Origin: Franzmannia qiaohouensis
GTDB lineage: Bacteria > Pseudomonadota > Gammaproteobacteria > Pseudomonadales > Halomonadaceae
Length of the DNA stretch: 64,000 nt
NCBI RefSeq assembly: GCF_031451695.1
Contig: NZ_JARWAM010000006.1
Span: 1-64,000 of the forward strand
Direction of reading: 5' to 3'
A program made the position numbers and the translations under genes. The notes under the pieces are model-generated. The model saw only the letters and a list, made by a program, of their open reading frames with translations. It ran no database searches and was not told the DNA's origin. Positions 25,901 through 32,671 of this stretch are shown in pieces; the first letter of the stretch is position 1, and each line of letters begins with the position of its first letter.

Positions 25901-26213
25901 CAAGCCCGCCGCCGACGAGCCTAAGGCAAAGGCGCCCAAGAAAGCCGAGGAAGCCAAGGCCGAGGACGCCAAGCCCGCCGCCGACGACCCCAAGGCTGAC
26001 GCACCCAAGGCCGAGGACGTCAAGACGGCCGCCGAAGAGCCCAAGGCAGACGCACCCAAGGCCGAAGAGCCCAAGGCTGACGCCAAGCCGGCCGCCGCGG
26101 AAGGCAAGGCCGATGCGGCAGCGCGTCGCCGCCGCCGGCGTCGCGCCCACAACGACCCACGCGAGATCCGTCGCCGCGAGCAGCAGCCCAAGGCTGACGA
26201 CAGCCAAGCGTGA
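22980..26213 (+). CDS. rne: Ribonuclease E
   Basis: Essential endoribonuclease and degradosome scaffold (1077 residues; E. coli 1061). The catalytic half begins MKRMLINATQPEELRVALVDG and holds the S1 domain (about 37-120), the DNase I-like metal site (IDINSARATRG; DIGGLVVIDFIDM) and the zinc-link cysteines 401 and 404 (CPRCDGQG). An Arg-rich RNA-binding zone (about 590-740) follows. From about 774 to 1044 the protein is a low-complexity repeat of an AEDAKPAADEPKAEAPQKAEK-like unit. It ends in an RRRRRR block and a short basic tail. Partner-binding motifs known from E. coli are not recognisable in the tail. Confidence 0.97.
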   Translation: MKRMLINATQPEELRVALVDGQRLYDLDIESGAREQKKANIYRGKITRVEPSLEAAFVDFGADRHGFLPLKEISREYFVKEPSGRPNIKEVLKEGQEVIVQVDKEERGNKGAALTTFISLAGRFLVLMPNNPRAGGISRRIEGDERAQLKDAMGQLTLPDKMGVIVRTAGIGRSTEELQWDLDYLVQVWESITEEAGKRPAPFLIYRESNVIIRAMRDYLRQDIGEVLIDSPEVHQEALAFIRQVMPSYQQKIKLYADEVPLFSRFQIESQIETAYQREVKLPSGGSIVIDHTEALVSIDINSARATRGSDIEETALQTNSEAADEIARQLRLRDIGGLVVIDFIDMSPARNQREVENRMRDALKLDRARVQIGRISRFGLMEMSRQRLRPSLGETSGVVCPRCDGQGTIRDVRSMSLSIMRLIEEEAMKERSAQIRAILPVPVATYLLNEKRSVLAEIERRQGVQVVLLPSPDMDTPHYDVQRLRDDHISDEDADKSSFELSTDTEIGQEPDLSDSKPIQRAEAAVKSVVHNAPAPASLQQDDVPAAAPEAAAPAAQQPATPAAANDGVFSRLVKGLSKLLGSDETQPRQQPSQQTASESRQARPQQRSDSEGRQERGGRGGRNNNRRGGRNDARQDGGRSEGRQESDRQQQSEPRQARGDAKPDAASNSSRPSDDNRNGRGRGRGRQDDERRSANRSSDARGSRDTSKPQAAEGAPAKAQDAPVEENKPKDDGKPKRTRNNPRNRTRKHAVNPQAEAEQQRLQAQAQEAPKAEDAKPAADEPKAEAPQKAEKAKAEDAKPAADEPKAEAPQKTEDAKAEDAKPAADATKAESPQKAEKAKAEDAKPAADAPKAEAPQKTEDAKAEDAKPAADEPKAEAPKKAADEPKAEDAKPAADEPKADKAEGPKADAKPAADEPKAEAPQKAEKAKAEDAKPVADEPKAKAPKKAEEAKAEDAKPVTDDPKAEEPKADAKPAADEPKAKAPKKAEEAKAEDAKPAADDPKADAPKAEDVKTAAEEPKADAPKAEEPKADAKPAAAEGKADAAARRRRRRRAHNDPREIRRREQQPKADDSQA
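25299..26111 (+). repeat. rne: Tandem coding repeat in the RNase E C-terminal tail
   Basis: About 12-13 imperfect copies of a 17-24 residue unit built on DAKPAADEPKA, separated by APQKAEKAKAE or EEPKA-like linkers. DNA identity between copies is high (GCCAAGCCCGCCGCCGACG recurs), so slippage and unequal recombination are likely and copy number should vary between strains. The repeated reading is all Ala, Lys, Glu, Pro and Asp and is predicted to be disordered. Confidence 0.9.
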
Positions 26214-26220
26214 TGGACCC

Positions 26221-26250
26221 GGGCGCCGACGTCATGTCGGCGCCCTTCTT
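26221..26250 (+). terminator. Rho-independent terminator after rne
   Basis: GGGCGCCGAC, 5-base loop GTCAT, GTCGGCGCCC, then TTCTT. A 10-bp perfect GC-rich stem starting 8 bases after the rne stop codon. Confidence 0.75.
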
Positions 26251-26258
26251 GCAACGCA

Positions 26259-26301
26259 CAACGACAACGCCCGCAGGCACAGCCTGCGGGCGTTGTCGTT
26301 G
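26259..26301. terminator. 20-bp perfect inverted repeat between convergent rne and murB
   Basis: A perfect 20-bp stem with a 3-base loop (arms 26259-26278 and 26282-26301). It has no T run on either strand, so it may be a bidirectional barrier or an RNA-stabilising hairpin rather than a classical terminator. Confidence 0.55.
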
Positions 26302-26317
26302 ATGGCCTGCGGATACC

Positions 26318-27331
26318 TCAGCGTGCCAGACGCGGCTCCCGCGACAGCATCACCCCGAAACGCGCCTCGACCGCTGCGGCAACCTCCTCGGCAAACGCCA
26401 GCAGCCCCTCGGCGTCGCCGCCGCCATGGTGTACCAGCACCAGCGCCTGGCGCTCATGCACGCCGAACGCGCCGCGTCGCATCCCCTTGAGTCCGCAGCG
26501 GTCGATCAGCCAGCCCGCGGCCAGCTTGACCCGCCCATCGGGCTGGGCGAAGTGCGGCATATCCGGGGCTTGTTCGAGCAGTCGCCGCGCCTGCTCGGCG
26601 CTCACCAGCGGGTTCTTGAAGAAGCTGCCGGCGTTGCCGAGCTGGGCCGGGTCGGGCAGTTTCTCACGACGAATCGCCGACACCGCCTCGGCAACCTCTA
26701 GCGGTGTCGGCTCGGCGCCCACCCGCGAGGCCAGGTCGCCGTAGGCTAACCGCGGCTGAGGGCTTTCGCTCAGCGTCAAGGTCAGGGCCGTGATCACCAC
26801 GCGCCCTTCCAGCTCCCCCTTGAAAATGCTGTCACGATAGCCGAAGTGGCACGCGGAAGCGGGCAGCGTCTGCTGGCGCCCCGAGGCCAGATGCAGCAGC
26901 TCGACGCTTTCCAGCACCTCGGCCAGCTCCACGCCATAGGCGCCGATGTTCTGGATCGGCGCCGCACCGCAGTGGCCGGGAATCAGCGCCAGGTTCTCCA
27001 ACCCCCACCAGCCGCGGGTGACGCTCTCCGTCACCAGCGTATGCCAATTCATGCCGGCCTCGACCCGCAGCGTGACTTGTCCATGCGCTTCGCGCCGATG
27101 GCGCCACTCGGCAAAGGTCGGCTGGACCACCAGGCCTTCCAGACGTCGCGGCAGGATCAGGTTGCTCCCTCCGCCCAGCACGGTCAGCGGCCATGCCTGC
27201 CGCCGCGCAGTCTCCAGCGCGGCGGCAAGCGTCGCCGGCGTCTCGGCGGCGATGAAGCGCTCGGCCACGCAGGGCAGGCCCAGGGTATTGGCGCGCTGCA
27301 GGTCATGATCAAGCGCAGGCGTCACCTTCAC
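26318..27331 (-). CDS. murB: UDP-N-acetylenolpyruvoylglucosamine reductase
   Basis: FAD enzyme that makes UDP-MurNAc in the cytoplasm. The 337-residue type I MurB has the FAD loop LGGGSNLIL, NIGAYGVE and the catalytic serine in GNAGSFFKNP; the C-terminal block ends in VMLSREPRL. A local oddity is LIPGHCGAAPIQN, where relatives usually have T-V or S-V in place of H-C. The start is GTG at 27331, overlapping the phosphatase stop (GTGA). It is the last gene of the long lpx-exb-murB run. Confidence 0.95.
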   Translation of the reverse strand: MKVTPALDHDLQRANTLGLPCVAERFIAAETPATLAAALETARRQAWPLTVLGGGSNLILPRRLEGLVVQPTFAEWRHRREAHGQVTLRVEAGMNWHTLVTESVTRGWWGLENLALIPGHCGAAPIQNIGAYGVELAEVLESVELLHLASGRQQTLPASACHFGYRDSIFKGELEGRVVITALTLTLSESPQPRLAYGDLASRVGAEPTPLEVAEAVSAIRREKLPDPAQLGNAGSFFKNPLVSAEQARRLLEQAPDMPHFAQPDGRVKLAAGWLIDRCGLKGMRRGAFGVHERQALVLVHHGGGDAEGLLAFAEEVAAAVEARFGVMLSREPRLAR

Positions 27332-27804
27332 CGCGCGTGCCCCAGGCGCTGACGCAGGTGCTCGATCAGGCCATCGGCGGCGCGCTCCACCAGATCGAGC
27401 ACCTCATCGAAGCCCTGCTCGCCACCGTAATAGGGGTCGGGCACGGCGCGACCCGGCTCGCCGGCGAAGTCGAGCAGCAGCCCGACATGCGCGGTGCAGT
27501 CGTCGGGCCGCATCGCCTCGAGGCTGGCCAGGTTGTCATCGTCCATGGCCAGCAGATAGTCGAAGCGGGCAAAGTCCGCGGCGTCGAGCTGCCGGGCGCG
27601 CAGCTGACTCACGTCGACCCCGCGCTGCCTCGCCGCCGCCTGCGCCCTGGCGTCCGGCGCCTTGCCGATGTGCCAGCCGCCGGTACCGCAGGAGTCCACC
27701 TCGACGGCCTCGCCCAGGCCGGCGTCGGCCAGGCGACGACGGAACACCCCCTCTGCGGTAGGGGAACGGCAGATATTGCCCAGACAGACGAATAGAATCC
27801 GCAT
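27328..27804 (-). CDS. Low-molecular-weight protein-tyrosine phosphatase
   Basis: 158-residue cytoplasmic phosphatase. The P-loop is CLGNICRS (Cys7 to Arg13), and the general acid lies in VPDPYYGG. Relatives such as Wzb or PtpA regulate exopolysaccharide synthesis, but no tyrosine kinase gene is adjacent, so the target is unknown. The ATG at 27804 with AAGGAGGTGAT upstream sets the start. kdsB-ptp-murB order matches Pseudomonas. Confidence 0.93.
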   Translation of the reverse strand: MRILFVCLGNICRSPTAEGVFRRRLADAGLGEAVEVDSCGTGGWHIGKAPDARAQAAARQRGVDVSQLRARQLDAADFARFDYLLAMDDDNLASLEAMRPDDCTAHVGLLLDFAGEPGRAVPDPYYGGEQGFDEVLDLVERAADGLIEHLRQRLGHAR

Positions 27805-27818
27805 ATCACCTCCTTGCA

Positions 27819-28586
27819 TCAGACTTGCTGCTCGGCCAGCCACTGGCGCACCCGGGCGAGATCCTCGGCGGTGTCGACGCCGGCCGGATGACGGTCACAG
27901 GCCAGCGCCACCTGGATGTGATGGCCATGCTGCAGCGCGCGCAGCTGCTCGAGCTGCTCGAGCTGCTCGAGGGGCGCCGGTGTCCAGCGACGATAGGCAT
28001 TCAAGAAGCCGACCCGGTAGGCATAGAGGCCGATATGACGCAGCCAGCTGTCGCTGTCGAGCAGCCCGGGCCGCTCGGCAAAGGCCTCACGATCCCACGG
28101 GATCGGGGCACGCGAGAAGTACAGCGCTCGCCCGCGGAAGTCGCGCACCACCTTGACCACATTGGCATTGAACAGCGTCTCGACATCGCTGATCGGCTCG
28201 GCCAAGGTAGCGATCGAGGCCTCGTCGTCGGCGGCCAGTCGCGCCGCCACCTGGTCGATCAGCGATGCCGGCAGCAGCGGTTCGTCGCCCTGCACATTGA
28301 CCACGATGGCGGTCTCGTCGAGCCCCAGCTGCTCGGCCACCTCGGCCAGCCGGTCGGTCCCCGAGGGGTGGTCGTCGCGGGTCATCAGCGCCTCGCCGCC
28401 CACCGCGCTGACCGCCTCGACGATGCGCGTGTCGTCGGTAGCCACCACCACCCGCAGCGCCGCACTGGCCAGCGCCTGGCGCCACACCCGCACCACCATC
28501 GGCTCGCCGCCGAGGTCGAGCAGCGGCTTGCCGGGCAGGCGCGACGACGCATAGCGCGCCGGCACTACCACCACGAAGTCGCTCAT
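27819..28586 (-). CDS. kdsB: 3-deoxy-manno-octulosonate cytidylyltransferase
   Basis: Activates KDO to CMP-KDO for lipid A-core synthesis. The 255-residue product has VVPARYASSRLPGKPL, NVQGDEPLLP and HIGLYAYRVGFL blocks. A 9-bp repeat (CAGCTGCTCGAG-like, 27950-27977) yields LEQLEQLEQLR, one three-residue unit longer than I would expect. Its ATG at 28586 overlaps the stop of the upstream Trm112-like gene. Confidence 0.96.
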   Translation of the reverse strand: MSDFVVVVPARYASSRLPGKPLLDLGGEPMVVRVWRQALASAALRVVVATDDTRIVEAVSAVGGEALMTRDDHPSGTDRLAEVAEQLGLDETAIVVNVQGDEPLLPASLIDQVAARLAADDEASIATLAEPISDVETLFNANVVKVVRDFRGRALYFSRAPIPWDREAFAERPGLLDSDSWLRHIGLYAYRVGFLNAYRRWTPAPLEQLEQLEQLRALQHGHHIQVALACDRHPAGVDTAEDLARVRQWLAEQQV

Positions 28587-28798
28587 GCCGAGTCGCCCCC
28601 CGACGGCCCCTTGCCGAGCTTCTCATCGGTATCCATGACCCGCGCTTCCTCCTCCAACATCACCGGGATGCCGTCGCGGATCGGGAAGGCCAGGCCATCG
28701 AAGTGGCACTTGACCTCGGCGGCCTCACGGTCGTACTTGAGCTTGCCCTGGCATAGCGGGCAGACCAGCATGGCCAGCAGTTGCTTGTCTAACGTCAT
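28583..28798 (-). CDS. ycaR: Trm112-like zinc-ribbon protein (YcaR/UPF0434)
   Basis: 71-residue protein with CPLC (Cys13, Cys16) and a single later CHF cysteine (Cys31), then FPIRDGIPVMLEEEAR, the signature of the UPF0434 family. Its function is unknown. The ATG at 28798 overlaps the lpxK stop and its stop overlaps kdsB (both ATGA), the same lpxK-ycaR-kdsB order as in E. coli. Confidence 0.92.
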   Translation of the reverse strand: MTLDKQLLAMLVCPLCQGKLKYDREAAEVKCHFDGLAFPIRDGIPVMLEEEARVMDTDEKLGKGPSGGDSA

Positions 28799-29829
28799 GA
28801 TATTGAGCCCTTGGTGTCCTTGCAGTGGTTGGTAGCCCCGGCGAGACGCGCTTCGAGCCAGGTCACGAAGGCAGTGTCCGGCTGAGCCTCGACCTCCAGC
28901 GCCCAATGGCGTGGGTCGGCCATGGCCCGGCACTTGACCGCGTCCTTGGCGGTCATCACCACCGGGCGCGCGTCGTCGAATGCCAGCTCATCGGCCTGGT
29001 AGTGGTGATGATCGGCGAACGCATGCCGCTCCACCTCGAGCCCCAGCGCCGCCAGCGTGGCGAAGAAGCGCTGTGGGTGGCCGATGCCGGCAACGCCGTG
29101 TACCGCTGTCTCGAACGGCAACGGGCGCAGCGCGTAGCGCGCGCCGCTGGCCAGATGATGCCAGCGCTGCGGCGCAAGCTGCATGCGATATCCGGATGGC
29201 GTGGTGGGCGAGTCGTGCTCGCCATTGAGCAGCACCGCATCGACCCGCGCCAGCCGTTCGACGGGCTCGCGCAGCGGTCCGGCCGGCAGGCAACGCGCGT
29301 TGCCCAAGCCGCGCCGGGCGTCGACCACCACCAGCTCGATATCGCGCCCCAGCGCCAGGTGCTGTAGGCCGTCGTCGCTGATCACGATGTCGCAGCCGGC
29401 GTCGAGCAGCGCCCGGGCGCCACGCGGCCGGTCAGGGTCGACCACCACCGGCACGCCGCACTGCAGGGCCAGCATCAATGGCTCGTCACCGCAGGCGCTG
29501 GGCGGCGTATTGGCGTCGACCCGCAGCGGATAGCCCTCACTGCGCCCACCGTAGCCCCGCGATACGATGCCGGGCCGCCAGCCTTGTGCCGCCAGCCAGT
29601 CGGCGATCCAGGCGGTGAGCGGTGACTTGCCGGTGCCGCCGAGGGTGATGTTGCCGACCACGATGACCGGCACGGGTGCCCGCCACACCGGCTTGTCGCC
29701 GCGCTGGTAGGCACGCCTGCGGCGTTCGACCGCCCAGCGATAGAGTGCTTCCAGCGGCCGCAGCAGCGCGAGCCAGGCGTCACCGCGGTAGGCCGCCGCT
29801 AGCCAGCGTTCGCCGAGCCGCACGCTCAT
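28795..29829 (-). CDS. lpxK: Tetraacyldisaccharide 4'-kinase
   Basis: Inner-membrane-associated kinase that adds the 4'-phosphate of lipid A. The 344-residue protein has the unusual Walker A VGNITLGGTGKSP (58-70), preceded by a hydrophobic N-terminal anchor region, and SDDGLQHLALGRDIELVVVD. The ATG at 29829 overlaps the msbA stop (ATGA); longer in-frame extensions lie inside msbA and are rejected. Confidence 0.95.
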   Translation of the reverse strand: MSVRLGERWLAAAYRGDAWLALLRPLEALYRWAVERRRRAYQRGDKPVWRAPVPVIVVGNITLGGTGKSPLTAWIADWLAAQGWRPGIVSRGYGGRSEGYPLRVDANTPPSACGDEPLMLALQCGVPVVVDPDRPRGARALLDAGCDIVISDDGLQHLALGRDIELVVVDARRGLGNARCLPAGPLREPVERLARVDAVLLNGEHDSPTTPSGYRMQLAPQRWHHLASGARYALRPLPFETAVHGVAGIGHPQRFFATLAALGLEVERHAFADHHHYQADELAFDDARPVVMTAKDAVKCRAMADPRHWALEVEAQPDTAFVTWLEARLAGATNHCKDTKGSIS

Positions 29830-31571
29830 GGCAGCGCCGAGTCCTGGAACTGCAGCCGGTGCAGCGCCGCGTAGGCGCCGTCGCGGGCCAGCAGCTCGTG
29901 GTGGCTGCCCTGCTCGACCAGCCGGCCCTGCTCCATGACCAGGATGCGGTCGGCGCGCTCGATGGTCGACAAACGGTGGGCGATGACGAAGGTCGTGCGC
30001 CCCCGGCAAACCTCTTCCAGGGCACGCTGGATATAGCGCTCCGACTCGCTGTCCAGCGCCGAGGTGGCCTCGTCGAGGATCAGCAATGGTGCATCCTTGA
30101 AGATGGCGCGGGCGATCGCCAGCCGCTGGCGCTGGCCGCCGGAGAGCATCACGCCGTTATCGCCGATCACCGTGGCATAGCCGTTGGGCAGCTTGTCAAT
30201 GAACTCATGAGCGTAGGCGGCCCGCGCGGCGGCCTCGATGGCGGCAGGGTCGGCATCCGGCACGCCGTAGGCGATATTGGCCGCCACCGTGGCATTGAAC
30301 AGCGTGACCTGCTGGGACACGATGGCGATCTGGCGGCGCAGCGGCGAGAGCTGGTACTCCTGCACCGCCACGCCGTCGATCAGCACCTCGCCCTGACTGG
30401 GACGATAGAAACGCGGCAGCAGGCTGACCAGCGTCGACTTGCCGCTGCCCGAGCGTCCGACGATGGCGATCATCTCCCCCGCCTTGACCTCGAGATCGAT
30501 GCCCTTGAGCACCTCCGGCTGGTCGTCGGCGTAGCGGAAATGCACGTCACGCAAGCTGACGTCACCCACCAGCCGCTGCGGCAGGCGCTCGCCGCGATCG
30601 TCCTCGAGGGGCTCATCGAGCAGTTGGAACAGCTCGCCGGAGGCGGCAATGCCCTTCTGAATCTCGCTGTTGATCTCGGTCAGCTGGCGCACCGGCTTGG
30701 CCATCAGCGAGGCCGCGGTGATGAAGGCCACGAACTCGCCGGCGGTCATGTCGTCGAGCAGCGCCGGCGACATCGCCAGCCACACCAGCAGCGCAAGCGA
30801 CAGTGCGATCATCAGCTGGATCACCGGCGTGCTGATGGCCTTGGTCAGCGCCTCCTTCATGCTCTGCTGGCGGTTGTTCTCGCTGGCCTCGGCGAAGCGT
30901 GCCTTCTCGAAGGCCTCGGCGCAGTGGGTGCGCACCACGCGATAGCCGGATAGCGCCTCGGAGGCAACGTGGGTGACGTCACCCATGGAGTGCTGGATAC
31001 GCTGCGAGATGCGCCGGAAACGCTTGCTGGCGTAGTTGACCACGCCACCGATCAGCGGGGTGACCGCCAGGAACAGCAGCGTCAGCATCCAGTTGGTCCA
31101 CAGCAGGTAGCCGATCAGCCCGACCACGAACAGCCCCTCGCGGAGCAGGATGGTGATCGCATTGGTGGCCGCGCCAGTGACCTGCTCGACGTGGTAGGTC
31201 ACTCGCGAAATCAAGTGGCCACTGGAGTGAGAATCGAAGAAGCGCCCCGGCAGATGCAGCATGTGGTTGAACACGTTGCAGCGCAGCGCGTGGACCACGT
31301 TGCGCGCCACGTTGCTCATGAAGTAGGTGCCCAGAAAGGTGCCCACGCCGCGGGCGGCGAACATACCGACCACGAACAGCGGCAGGAACAGCCGAAAGGC
31401 GGCGTCGGGGGTCTGGATGCCGTCGATCAGGCGCTTCATCATTTCCGCCAGCGCGGTGCTCGAGGCGGCATAGATCGCATAGCCGACCACCGCCACAGCG
31501 AACGACCGCCAATGCGGCTTTACGTAGCCAAGCAGCTGCTTGTAAAGGGCCCAGCCGGATTGTTGCGTCAC
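29826..31571 (-). CDS. msbA: Lipid A export ATP-binding/permease protein MsbA
   Basis: Homodimeric ABC half-transporter that flips core-lipid A across the inner membrane. The 581-residue product has six predicted helices in residues 20-310 and a nucleotide-binding domain with Walker A GRSGSGKST (373-381), signature LSGGQRQRLAIARAI and Walker B LLILDEATSALD. The start is GTG at 31571, overlapping the exbD stop (GTGA). msbA-lpxK pairing is conserved, but in P. aeruginosa, as I recall, msbA lies elsewhere. Confidence 0.95.
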   Translation of the reverse strand: MTQQSGWALYKQLLGYVKPHWRSFAVAVVGYAIYAASSTALAEMMKRLIDGIQTPDAAFRLFLPLFVVGMFAARGVGTFLGTYFMSNVARNVVHALRCNVFNHMLHLPGRFFDSHSSGHLISRVTYHVEQVTGAATNAITILLREGLFVVGLIGYLLWTNWMLTLLFLAVTPLIGGVVNYASKRFRRISQRIQHSMGDVTHVASEALSGYRVVRTHCAEAFEKARFAEASENNRQQSMKEALTKAISTPVIQLMIALSLALLVWLAMSPALLDDMTAGEFVAFITAASLMAKPVRQLTEINSEIQKGIAASGELFQLLDEPLEDDRGERLPQRLVGDVSLRDVHFRYADDQPEVLKGIDLEVKAGEMIAIVGRSGSGKSTLVSLLPRFYRPSQGEVLIDGVAVQEYQLSPLRRQIAIVSQQVTLFNATVAANIAYGVPDADPAAIEAAARAAYAHEFIDKLPNGYATVIGDNGVMLSGGQRQRLAIARAIFKDAPLLILDEATSALDSESERYIQRALEEVCRGRTTFVIAHRLSTIERADRILVMEQGRLVEQGSHHELLARDGAYAALHRLQFQDSALP

Positions 31572-31996
31572 GGTGTCTCCCCGTGTGTCGATGAATCTTG
31601 CCCATTGCGGGTTGCGATGCGGATCTGCTGGATGCCCAGCGCCCCGGCGCGATCGAGCGCGGTAACCACCGCGCCATGCGCGCTGTCACGATCGGCTTCG
31701 ACGATCAGGCCGTGCTGGCGCGCCGCCTCGGCGACCTCGGAGAGCGCCGCCGCCAGGCCTGCGGCATCGAGACGCCGCTCACCGAGCCGATACTCACCCT
31801 CGCGGGTGATCACCAAGGTGACCGGCGAGGCTTCCAGCGGCGTGGTGCTGTCGCTGTGCGGCAGCTCGAGCTCCAGCGCCTGGCGAGTCTCGAAGGTGGT
31901 CGAGACCATGAAGAAGATCAGCAGCAGAAACACCACGTCGATCAGCGGCGTCAGGTTGACCTCCACCGGCAGGCGTCGGCGGCGCACGAACCTCAT
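31568..31996 (-). CDS. exbD: ExbD/TolR-family biopolymer transport protein
   Basis: 142-residue single-pass membrane protein. One helix at about 17-33 holds the conserved proton-path aspartate in LTPLIDVVFLLLIFFM (Asp20), followed by a periplasmic domain ending in GIQQIRIAT. With ExbB it forms a proton-driven motor. Partner TonB or TolA genes are not in the window. The ATG at 31996 overlaps the exbB stop. Confidence 0.92.
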   Translation of the reverse strand: MRFVRRRRLPVEVNLTPLIDVVFLLLIFFMVSTTFETRQALELELPHSDSTTPLEASPVTLVITREGEYRLGERRLDAAGLAAALSEVAEAARQHGLIVEADRDSAHGAVVTALDRAGALGIQQIRIATRNGQDSSTHGETP

Positions 31997-32661
31997 GAGG
32001 CGCGTCCGGCCACAGCCGGTGCGGCGCCAGCAGGCGGCTCGGCCAGCGAGACCGCGCCCTGGTGATGAGCCAGAAACTCCACCACCAGCCCGGCCTGCTC
32101 CTCCATGCGCACGGTGATGTCCTCGATCCGGCGCTGGAAGTAACGGTGGAACATCAGCGCCGGAATCGCTACCGTCAGGCCCGCCGCAGTGGTCACCAGC
32201 GCCTGGGAGATACCCCCGGCCAGGTCGGCGGTGCGCTCGGCACCGCCGGCGGTGACGATCACCGCAAACACCTCGATCATGCCCAGCACCGTGCCCAGCA
32301 GGCCGATCAGCGGCGTAATCGCCGCGATGGTGCCGAGCGGGCTGAGAAAGCGCTCCATGTCGTGGATCACTGCGGTAGCCGCTTCCTGCAGGCGACCGCA
32401 CACCTGTTCATGGCCCAGCCGCACATTGCGCAGCCCCGCCGCCAGCACCCCGCCCAGCGGCGAGTGGCTCTCCAGCCAGTAGAGATTGACCGGCCCCTGG
32501 CGAATCAGGCTGCAGACCTCCTGCCCCAGCCCCAGCGGGGCGATGCGCCGCGCGCGCAGGGTCCACAGCCGCTCGATGACGATCACCATCGCCACCAGCG
32601 AGCAGCCCAGCAGCGGCAGCATCAGCCAGCCACCGGCAATCAGGGCGTCGAGCAGATCCAT
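31993..32661 (-). CDS. exbB: ExbB/TolQ/MotA-family proton channel protein
   Basis: 222-residue inner-membrane protein with three helices: about 5-30, then GTIAAITPLIGLLGTVLGMIEVF and a C-proximal TAAGLTVAIPALMFHRYFQ. It pairs with ExbD. TAGGAGTG, overlapping the comEC stop codon, lies 8 bases before the ATG at 32661, which I prefer over the in-frame ATG at 32682. The comEC-exbB-exbD order matches Pseudomonas. Confidence 0.92.
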   Translation of the reverse strand: MDLLDALIAGGWLMLPLLGCSLVAMVIVIERLWTLRARRIAPLGLGQEVCSLIRQGPVNLYWLESHSPLGGVLAAGLRNVRLGHEQVCGRLQEAATAVIHDMERFLSPLGTIAAITPLIGLLGTVLGMIEVFAVIVTAGGAERTADLAGGISQALVTTAAGLTVAIPALMFHRYFQRRIEDITVRMEEQAGLVVEFLAHHQGAVSLAEPPAGAAPAVAGRAS

Positions 32662-32671
32662 AGCGGCACTC

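Noticed and set aside
25299..26111. Tandem repeats as a possible CRISPR array
   Set aside because: The units are in-frame coding repeats of variable length without unique spacers.
22962..26207. A 1081-codon open frame antisense to rne
   Set aside because: It mirrors the GC-rich rne codons, reads as Gly/Leu low complexity over the repeat tail, and has no recognisable domain. rne on the + strand is unambiguous.
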